NCBI GenBank assembly: GCA_024233215.1
Contig: JACKPW010000008.1
Coordinates: 213,153 to 277,152, forward strand
Direction of reading: 5' to 3'
Length of the DNA: 64,000 nt
DNA from: Verrucomicrobiales bacterium
GTDB taxonomy: Bacteria > Verrucomicrobiota > Verrucomicrobiia > Limisphaerales > J093
Position numbers and translations under genes: made by a program. Below are positions 32,102-40,500 of this stretch, in pieces (the first letter of the stretch is position 1; each line of letters begins with the position of its first letter). The notes below the pieces were generated by a model. The model searched no databases. It had not been told where the DNA came from and was given only the letters and a program-made list of their open reading frames with translations.

Positions 32102-32119
32102 CGAACGTTGCGCGCCATC

Positions 32120-33494
32120 ATGCGTTTCATGTTCCACGTCGTGCTGATGCAATCCCGGGGCGTACCGGAACTGACCGCACGCCTCGGATGCGTTGCTCCC
32201 CGGGTGGCGAGCGTCTCTCCTTCGGAACGGATTCCGAATCTGGATCAAACTTCCGCGGGCCATATCTATGTCGTGCCCGGGACGCTGCTGGACGAACCGG
32301 TGTGGGCGCGCACGCGGGTGGAGTTGAGTCAGGCGGGGAGGTTCTACGTCGTTGCGGGGAAGGGTTGCACCACGGAAGCCGTGATGCGCGCGGCCCGGGA
32401 TGGGGCCTATGAGGTGCTGGACCTGAGCGATCCGGATGACCGTTGGCTGCGGGCACTGGAACGTACCGCGGAAGCCCAGCGCCTGTGGCTGCGGCTCTAC
32501 GGCGGCACCCCGCTCGATGCGGCGGGAGTGATGATCGGCGACTCGCCCCCCATGCGGGAGTTGAGGCAGACTCTGGCACGGGTCGGGACCTTTGACGTGC
32601 GGGTACTGATCCTGGGGGAATCGGGCGTGGGAAAGGAGCTGGTGGCCCGGGCGGTGCATGGAGGCAGGGGGAACGGGGCAGTCGGATCGGCCGTTCGTGG
32701 CGTTGAACTGCGCGGCCATCCCGAAGGACCTGATCGAGGCGGAGCTGTTCGGGGCCGAGAAAGGCGCGTTCACGGGGGCTATAAAGAGCCGCCCCGGACT
32801 GGTGGAGCAGGCCGATCGCGGGACCTTGTTTCTCGACGAGATCGGCGAACTGGACCTGGCCCTTCAGCCCAAGCTGCTGCGCTTTCTGGAAACGCGGACC
32901 GCCCGCCGCGTGGGCGGGACGAAGGACTACCGGGTGGAAACGCGGGTGGTGGCGGCAACGAATCGCGACCTGCTGGCATCCGCGACGGAGGGAGGATTCC
33001 GCAGCGACCTCTACTACCGCCTGGCGGAGATGATTGTGCCCGTGCCGCCCCTTCGGGAACGAACCTCGGACATCCCGCTGCTGGTCCGGCGATTCCTCGG
33101 GTTGGCGAATGAACGCTTCGGCAAGAACGTCGAGGGGGTGGAACCGGGGCTGTTGCTCCAGTTCCAGAACTACGACTGGCCGGGGAACGTGCGGGAATTG
33201 AAGAGCGTGATCGACCGGTTGGTGTTGCTGTTCGACGGTCCGTTGTTGCGCCAGGGCTGCTGGGAGGCACCGCGCCCCCCTGCCCCGCCGATGACCGCCC
33301 CGCCCGCCCGGGCGAAGCCGCTCGAGTCCCCGCAGCCAGCCCCGGCGCCGCCGCGGCTCGCGGGCCGTTCCGAACGGGTGGCCCTCGCGCGGCAATTGCT
33401 CCAGGAAGGCACCCACTCGCAGAGCGAGATCGCCGCCCGGACCGGCGTGCATCCCACCACGCTCTTCCGCTGGCGCAAGGCGGGCAAGGTCTGA
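32120..33494 (+). CDS. Sigma-54-dependent transcriptional activator, interrupted by a frameshift
   Basis: The N-terminal 130 residues resemble a receiver domain that has lost the usual phospho-acceptor pattern (YVVAGKGCTTEAVMRAARDG, then YEVLDLSDPDD where GAYDFLEKP is usual). The AAA+ domain has LILGESGVGKELVARAVHG, then changes frame at a G5 run (32667-32671). Removing one G continues smoothly into GTGQSDRPFVALNCAAIPKD. Intact parts follow: the sigma-54-contacting GAFTGA loop, Walker B GTLFLDEIGEL, RVVAATNRDL, DLYYRLAEM and DWPGNVREL. A Pro/Ala linker leads to a C-terminal helix-turn-helix (SQSEIAARTGVHPTTLFRWRK). It is divergent from PEP-CTERM copy 2 and is its likely regulator. The shift may be a sequencing error, a real mutation or phase variation. 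Confidence 0.8.
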
Positions 33495-33600
33495 CATCGC
33501 TTGATGAGCACGGGAATCGGACCGGGCAGCGCCGGGGAGCAACGGCCCGGCTACCGATTCGCCGGAGCCGATCCTCATGAAGGCCGGAGCGGTCGGGCCG

Positions 33601-33625
33601 AAGGGAGCCCTTGCCGGGCTCCCTT
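33601..33625. terminator. Perfect 10-bp hairpin between convergent genes
   Basis: AAGGGAGCCC-TTGCC-GGGCTCCCTT is a perfect 10-bp stem with a 5-nt loop. It lies between the end of the activator gene (33494) and the end of the convergent gene at 33683. It suits a two-way terminator, although no U-tract follows on either strand beyond the two T's of the stem. Confidence 0.6.
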
Positions 33626-33682
33626 GGAACAGCCCTTCATCCCGCGCTTCTGGAGAGATCGCCTGCCCTGGTCCAAAGAACG

Positions 33683-35800
33683 CTACGGCAGGAGGGCTGT
33701 CGAATCGAACAAGGCGCCGTCGTCAACAGGAATATCCCTCACGTCATGCGGTACCCCGACGAGTACCTCGCCTTGGCAGATGCCGCCACGACCATCATCC
33801 GCGGTGAACGCGAGGTGATACACGCGCCCGTTGCCGGGCACCTGCTTGGAGCCGCAACGCTCGGCACGCACCAGGACAACCGACCCGCCCACCCCGGCGC
33901 CATCGGGCGTGAAGCTGCCGTCCCCGCCGGGGTCTCCGCTGGTGTCCACCGGCTCGTCCTGCCAGATCGCGTTGACCGTGATCACCACCGCATCCCCGTC
34001 GGGATCGACCACTCCCAGCACTTCGATGGGCACCCATCTGTGATTGGGTGGCCAGAGAATTGCCGTGCTGGCAAACGCCCCGGAACAGTCCGGCGGCTGA
34101 TTGGGCACAAAGGTGGCGATATCACTGGAGGCACAAACCACCCCGGCACAGCAAGCGACACTGACAGTGAAGGTCAGATTCACGGGATCGGAGGCACCAG
34201 GAGGTGCGGTGATCGCGACCTCATTCGCCGCGTCAACCGAGACGCTCCAGTCCGGCGGAACACCGCTGACCGCCCAGGAGATGGGAAGCCCGCCTCCATA
34301 GGTCAGGTAGTCGTCGAGATCGAAGGTCTGGAAAGGGGCCACTTGGTCGGGAATTCCGGCCACCTGTGGGGTTTCGCACACGTTGATCATGCCCTGGTCC
34401 TCCGCAGAGGCTTCCGCCCCCCCCTCGCTGGTCACGACCAGCACCGCACGCCATGCATGGGCGCCCGGTGTGTCCTCCTCAACCAGAAAGGTCTGCGTGG
34501 CCGTACCCTGGAAATCATCCAGGGTCACCGCCGCTACCGCGACCCCGTCCTCCAGCACCGTGAGGGTTCCGTCCGCCGGGAACCGCTCAACGGACCAGGT
34601 CACATCGAATGCATACCCGCCGTCGCAAGCGCAGTCAGGAAGGTCGAGATCCACCTCCACCGGGAAGACGGTGGCCTGGAGGATGACAATGTACCACCCG
34701 GTCGCGAGCCACTGGTCCCAACTGGAATAGCCCGACCACGATCCGTCCGCGTTCTGTGCCTGCACGAGGTGGTCGGTGTAGTCCCCGTACCAGTCGCCGG
34801 CCGGGGTGGTCTGGGGTGGAGCCGGAGCGTTGGGGATCGTCGTCACCCCCATGAGTTCAAGCCCCTTGAAGATGCTGAACATCGCGTAGGGCTGTCCCTT
34901 GTTACCATCCCAGCTGTTGGGTGGCATCGCCCAGTGCGCATTGAGATACCCGATGGCCGCCTGCGCGCGGGCGGTGTTCCGGTCATCCCCCACGTACATC
35001 ATCTGGACCAGCAGCCCCCCGGTCTTCGATTCGTTGACGAGATAATCGGGTTGGTCATAGCCGGAGCCGCCGCTCGCATCGTTCTGGATGTAGTCGATCC
35101 AGAGGTTCAACTCGTCCTTCACGAATTGCGGCGCGTGGATGCCCCATTGTTCCGCCGCCACGAGTCCGAGTACCGGCCATTGGGCGGTGGAATTGTCGGA
35201 GTTCCCGTAGTTGGCCCAGTAACGCCAACCGCCCCTTCCCGCCCCGGCATCGACTTGTCCGAACGCCGCCCAGTCCACCACGTCCTCCATCACTTGGCGG
35301 TAGGTCCATCCGTGGCAGGGTCCGCCGGACGTGACCACCCGGTTTGGGGTGCTGCTGGCAATCAGGGCCTGCATGATCATGCCCGTCTCGTACACCTCCC
35401 TGCTGTTGGTCTGATCCCACCAACTGACTCCAATTCCGTCACCGTCCGAATCCGGATCACCCGCTGGCTGAGGACCGATGGCCATCAGACGGGCATTGGA
35501 GAGGATGAAGTCAAGGCCCCGTTCAACGTTGCCGGAGTAGAGGGTCCCGCCGCCAGGGAAGTGTCCTTCGTTTTCAAAGGCGAGCACGGCGGCAGCCGTC
35601 CAGGCGAGGGGGAACGCCCCGCCGGATGCGCCGAATGAACCACTGCCATTCTGCTGTGTCGCCAGCCAGGCAAGCCCGTCCTGGATGGCCTGATCGATTT
35701 GCGACTGCGTGGCTGCCAGGGCTCCGGGGGAAGCCGCCGCCAACAGGGCCGCCATTCCCACCGCCATGGCGGGCATGTGTCTACTTGGTTTTACGGTCAT
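33683..35800 (-). CDS. Secreted protein with squalene-cyclase/prenyltransferase-like alpha-toroid repeats
   Basis: A 705-aa exported protein. The ATG at 35800 has a good Shine-Dalgarno (GAGGAGA, 7 bases upstream) and starts a signal peptide (MPAMAVGMAALLAAASPGALA). Residues 30-380 contain repeats of the terpene-cyclase-like toroid: IQDGLAWLATQQNGSGSFG, FPLAWTAAAVLAFEN, GMIMQALIAS, QPYAMFSIFKGLELMG, LVQAQNADGSWSGYSSWDQW and LATGWYIVILQ. The rest is beta-rich with several cysteines and Ig-like segments (TVSVACCAGVVCASSDIATF; AILWPPNHRWVPIEVLGVVDPDG). No PEP-CTERM tag is present. Known proteins with such repeats are cyclases, prenyltransferases or complement/macroglobulin parts; the exported form is probably structural. 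Substrate unknown. Confidence 0.7.
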   Translation of the reverse strand: MTVKPSRHMPAMAVGMAALLAAASPGALAATQSQIDQAIQDGLAWLATQQNGSGSFGASGGAFPLAWTAAAVLAFENEGHFPGGGTLYSGNVERGLDFILSNARLMAIGPQPAGDPDSDGDGIGVSWWDQTNSREVYETGMIMQALIASSTPNRVVTSGGPCHGWTYRQVMEDVVDWAAFGQVDAGAGRGGWRYWANYGNSDNSTAQWPVLGLVAAEQWGIHAPQFVKDELNLWIDYIQNDASGGSGYDQPDYLVNESKTGGLLVQMMYVGDDRNTARAQAAIGYLNAHWAMPPNSWDGNKGQPYAMFSIFKGLELMGVTTIPNAPAPPQTTPAGDWYGDYTDHLVQAQNADGSWSGYSSWDQWLATGWYIVILQATVFPVEVDLDLPDCACDGGYAFDVTWSVERFPADGTLTVLEDGVAVAAVTLDDFQGTATQTFLVEEDTPGAHAWRAVLVVTSEGGAEASAEDQGMINVCETPQVAGIPDQVAPFQTFDLDDYLTYGGGLPISWAVSGVPPDWSVSVDAANEVAITAPPGASDPVNLTFTVSVACCAGVVCASSDIATFVPNQPPDCSGAFASTAILWPPNHRWVPIEVLGVVDPDGDAVVITVNAIWQDEPVDTSGDPGGDGSFTPDGAGVGGSVVLVRAERCGSKQVPGNGRVYHLAFTADDGRGGICQGEVLVGVPHDVRDIPVDDGALFDSTALLP

Positions 35801-36073
35801 GGATGTATCTCCTCGGGATGCCCTTGAGCGGCGCTTTGCCGCCCCGGGCAACGCCTTCTTTGATTGGGGTTTGCTCATGGTTCCTGACCGCCGGCGACAG
35901 CCGGAGGCCACCGGGCAGGTCTCCCCTCCCACGCCCTACGCTCTCCGCTGGTTGCCATCAACCCGGTACGGTCACTCTCGATCCTCTCACCCAACCGGCA
36001 AGAGGCGGTTCCTTGCGAATGGCGGAGGATCCTTGCGATCAGGAACGTCTGGGAACGGCAGTCCGTCGGCGGT

Positions 36074-37144
36074 TCAGCCCAGACCGGGCGTGACGGCCCC
36101 GGGGGCGCGGTTCTGCTGATGGGACCGGCGCCACCCGGAGGGGGACAATCCCGTGTGCTTCTTGAAGGCGTGCCGAAACCAGGCGGCGCTGGCATAACCG
36201 GTTGCCGCGGCGACTTCCGCCACGGTCAGGCAAGGATCGCGCAGCAACTCCCGGGCTTTGCCGAGCCGGAGTTCCTGGAGGTAGACGTGCAACGGGATGG
36301 AGGTGACGCGCGTAAACAGGCCGGAAACATACGCCGGCGAGCGCCGCACATGGGCCGCCACCTCCCCCAGCCCAATTGGCCGGTGGTAGTTCGCCCGCAG
36401 GTATCGCCGCACCTGCTCCACCAACCGCGTGCTTTGCGGGGTTGTCTCTGGAACCCAGGACTCCCCCTTCACCCCGGGCAGACGCCGATCGAGCAGTTCC
36501 TGCAACCGGCCACCCCGCGCCAGGATCGCCTGCTCGATCAGTAGCGCATGGCGTAGTCTGGACCGAAAATCTTCCGCCCTCAGCATCGATTCGAGCCCGC
36601 GGGCCACCACCCGCAGGAGGGCAACCGCCCGCCGGAACGCGCGGGTCCCCGCCCCGCCCCCCCCCCGACAAACCGGCCGCGGCGACTGGATCACCAACCG
36701 CAAGTCACTCCCACGCTCCGTTGTGAGGCTCAGGGAGCAACAGCGTCGTCCACACGCACCGACAAACACGCCGCCGTTCCCGCCGCCATCGCCCTGCTTG
36801 CACCAGATCCGCTCCACGCACTCCACGCAGAGCCGCCGCGTCGGGGCACCATCCGATCCGCCCCGCCGGGCTCCCGGACACCAGAACTCCGGCCCCACCA
36901 GAGCTAACTCCGGGGATTCCACCACCGTCAGGAGGTACACTGGCAGCCCGGTGAGTTCGGCAAATACGGGGGAAATGTCCCGGTCAAGTTCCCGACGGAC
37001 ACAATCCATGCGGTGCTTGATTTCACCCAGTGCCGCGGGCGATGGTGCACCTCCTTCGGCGGACGAGGTAACGATGCGTCCCGACGCCGGAAGCCGCCGG
37101 CTTTCCAGCTTTCTGGTCTCTCCGAGCTTCTCAGGCGAATTCAT
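36074..37144 (-). CDS. AraC-family regulator with cysteine-containing sensor domain
   Basis: A 356-aa regulator. The C-terminal 100 residues carry the two AraC helix-turn-helices: PIGLGEVAAHVRRSPAYVSGLF and LTVAEVAAATGYASAAWFRHAFKKHTGLSPSGWRR. The N-terminal part has a sensor of the PocR type: VYLLTVVESPELALVGPEFW then RRLCVECVERIWCKQ and GACGRRCCSLSL, whose cysteines may hold a ligand or cofactor. The start is the ATG at 37144. It reads toward the repeat-protein gene at 33683-35800 with 273 bp between. The target genes are unknown. Confidence 0.8.
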   Translation of the reverse strand: MNSPEKLGETRKLESRRLPASGRIVTSSAEGGAPSPAALGEIKHRMDCVRRELDRDISPVFAELTGLPVYLLTVVESPELALVGPEFWCPGARRGGSDGAPTRRLCVECVERIWCKQGDGGGNGGVFVGACGRRCCSLSLTTERGSDLRLVIQSPRPVCRGGGGAGTRAFRRAVALLRVVARGLESMLRAEDFRSRLRHALLIEQAILARGGRLQELLDRRLPGVKGESWVPETTPQSTRLVEQVRRYLRANYHRPIGLGEVAAHVRRSPAYVSGLFTRVTSIPLHVYLQELRLGKARELLRDPCLTVAEVAAATGYASAAWFRHAFKKHTGLSPSGWRRSHQQNRAPGAVTPGLG

Positions 37145-37559
37145 CGGGATCGCGAAAACCCGGTCCAACCAAGCGACTGAGAGCCCGTCTGAAGAAGTGT
37201 CCGAACGGGGCAGCCCAGGGCCTGGAGTTCCCCCTCCAGGCGGCTGGGGTGCCAAGCCACCTGAAGCCGTGGCTCCAGACGGAGGGGGCAGACAGGCTCC
37301 AAACCCATCCGCCCGCCGATACCTGGCTGTTCCTGCCATACTCCTGCCACGGCAGCGTCCATCATCCTCGAAAACCTCGCTGTGTTCAACTGCGAACACG
37401 CGGCGGACCCTGCCTCCTGCCCCTTCTCGATGTCAGTTGCCTCTGGCGCACGGCGGGGCACCCGGGCACCGAACGCACCGAAACCTCTCATCGAACTGAT
37501 TCATGCCCCCGTTTTCCTGCCACGCCGGGGCCTCATGTGCCCGCCTGGGACACCGGTAA
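37145..37559. other. Intergenic region upstream of the AraC regulator
   Basis: This 415-bp stretch carries no convincing gene. It contains an inverted repeat at 37220-37241 (GCCTGGAG / CTCCAGGC, 6-nt loop), partly extended by flanking CAGCCC...GGGGTG pairing. It may end the transcript of the large gene to the right or serve as an operator of the AraC gene. Confidence 0.45.
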
Positions 37560-40500
37560 CTACAAATGAATCTCCTCAACTGTAACTCTATAAAATGACT
37601 TCAAGAGACCCACTGGAGATGGGACAGTGAGCGTGTTCACCGGCGGCGTCGCTTCGATGCGAGTCTCGACCGGGATCCAGTCGTCAGCCCCCAACGCCGA
37701 AGTTCGCTCCACCCGGTAGCGACGTCCGGGGGCACTCGTCCAGCGCAGCACCGCAGTCTCACCCGCTTGCGTTGACGGCATCAGGGCAAATCGCGACGCC
37801 GGATCCAGCGGATGAGTGCCCGCGCGTTGTTCGTCGGCGTTGGACAACCGGTCGCCATCCGGATCACCGTCCGCCCCGTCGCGTCCGGAAGCCAGGTCAG
37901 CGTTCAAACCGACCGCCACTTCCCAGGCATCGAACAACCCGTCGCCATCGGCATCCCCGAGTTGGAGGACACCCTGGCCACTTGCCTGCCAGGCCCCCTC
38001 GGGATCCGCGGTGAGGGTCACCTGCAACACGGCGTCCTGCCAGGTGGCCGACAGGGCGTACGCGGTGTCCGGCACCAGATCGACGATCAGGTGTTCGGCG
38101 GAACCCAGGGGCAAGGTCTCATAGGCCAGGTGGGTCAGCTGTCCGGGCCGGTCCTCGCGGGCGAAAACGACCGCCCGATCGCGGGCGCCGTCACGCACGG
38201 ACACGCCGCATACCCCGGTGCCCTCGATGCGGCTCACCGGCAACGGCAGCGCGGTCAACCCGGAAGGTTGGAGGACCGTCAGAAAAGCATGTTCCAGGGC
38301 ATCATCCGGAGGTTCCAGTTCCAGCCGCCATTCGCCGTACGGCTCGGTTTCAAAGTCGTTGACGGGCCGGGGTTGTGGTTCCGCGGGGTCCCAGTGGTAG
38401 TCGAGGTTCTCACCGAACACCCAAAACGACTTCACGCCGCGCCCGCCCACCTTGCGCACGTTCTGCCCTCCCGGCGAAAGAAAGGTCAGGTGGAGACGTG
38501 CGGCGTCACCGACAACCTCGGCGGACGAGGCATCGGCATACCAGGTCTCCCCGGCGGAAACCGGGACCGGTGCGCCCTCCACGACCGGCTCGGTCAAGGC
38601 GTGAAACAGCAGCTTCGTGTTGGCGCCGCTAAAGCGGGGTTCCGTCACACCGACGCGGTCACAGAGCACCACGCATTCCCGCCCCCCCGGAGTCGTCGGC
38701 CGCAGGTAAACCACTTCGCGCTCGAAGCGCGACACCTTGGCGACGTTGCCCGTCAGGCCGTCCATGGCCTGGTTGTAGGCGGGGTTGTTGTACGCCGCGG
38801 TGGCATCACCCACGACGTAGAGCCGGCCCGGCAGGTCAGCGTAACGCTCGATGCTTCCGGTGTGATATTGAGCAGCGTGCTCGTCGGCGTAGGCAATAGT
38901 CAGGGGCGCGCGACTGGCCGGGTACATCGTGCGTTGACCGCCGTCGTTCGAGTACGCGTCGGGGCGGGCGGCACTGAAATCCTCGTCGGGGTGGTAAACG
39001 ACGAGCGTGTTATGCGCGATGGTGCGGACGTAATAGTTCTGGTCGTGAACCGACAGCCCTTCCTGGCTGTAGACGCCGCTGTCGACCAGGAGCGGTTCAC
39101 CCCGGAACAGGGTGATACTGTTCTGGTCGTAGTGCTGATGGTAGCTGAAGTGATCCCCGCAACGGAAGGTGAGCACGGCAAGCCCGGCGTTGGTGTCGGC
39201 CGCGCCGGAGGGCCAGCCGGAACGGGCATTGATCCATCCGGTGCCGCGCGCGAAATGGGTGGTTTGCGACGGCGCATCGGCCGGTTGCTCCGGGTTGAAC
39301 CAGAGGAACTCCTCGTGCGCAAGGAACCCCATCGATCCCGCGGTCGGCCCCGTGGCGAGCAGGGCCTGGAGTTGCCGGGCCGCCGGGTCGTCAGGGAAGC
39401 GTGAGAGCAGGATCAGGGCCATGATGCGACGATAGTTGACGATGCTCCCCCGGCCGCGCTCGCTGTCGCCGTCGCCTTCGTAGGGATGGAAGGCGTAGGA
39501 CCAGTTCCAAGCCACCCCGGGCAGGCGGTTCATGAGGAAGAACCCCAGGCGTTCGCGATACCACGGCGAACTGGCAAAGAGATCCTCGCCGGTGGCGGTC
39601 CGCCAGGCCTCGATCGTCTTGAGCCGGGGCCGGTTCGCAATGCTGTCATAGACGAATCCCTCGGGCCAGGCCCCGCCGTCGGCGATGCGCTCGAGCAACG
39701 GCAGGTCGATGTCGCCGTAACGATCCCGCCGAAAGGCGTCCATCATCGCGACGGCTCCGGGCAGTTCGCCGTGCGTGGCCAGGCCCATCAAGGCAAGACT
39801 GTAGCTGTAGCGGGGCCAGTAGTTCCCCCAGCCCGGCACGTCATCAGGGTCGGGACTCGTGCGCCAGGTTTCGTAGGCCGCCGCGAAGTAGTCCAGAAAC
39901 GCCGTGCGCTCCGCGGGTTGCAGGGCTGCATGGCACCAGTCGTAGATCACGGCCAGGTCCCCGCCCTTGGTCGGATATTCGGGGCCCGCCAACACCGCCA
40001 GCGCCCGCGACACCGCGGCACGCGCGTCACTGGGATCGCCGGTTATTTGCCAGACAAGGGCGCATGCCGCCATGTCCCCGTCCGAAGCCTCGGCCTCCTC
40101 GACGAGGGCCGCCCACACCGGGTTGTCCGGACTGGCCCGGGCCGCGAGGGTTGCGCGCTGTTCGGCGGTCAGGTAAATCCGCGGATGATCCACCGGCACG
40201 CTTAGCAACCGCCAGCGCACCTGATCGGAGGCCGCTTGATCCAGACCGTTGCGCACGGTCAATTCCAACACCCATTCCCCCGGGCGATCGGGCAGGAAGG
40301 TCTCCGTGGCGTGGGTCCCGATCACGCCGCTCATCGCCGAACCAAAGGCCGGCTGCACGATGCGCCATTCGTACTGCAAGGACGTGTCATCGCCCCCGGG
40401 ACGATCATGGCTGGCGCTGCCGTCAAGGGTCACCGCTGATCCCCCCCACGCCAGGTCCTCCCCGTCCGGTCCCGCATCCACGAAGGGAACGTCGGGGTTG

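Noticed and set aside
32690..33112. Continuation of the first activator frame past the G5 run
   Set aside because: The translation loses all similarity to AAA+ proteins there, while the next frame carries all expected motifs.
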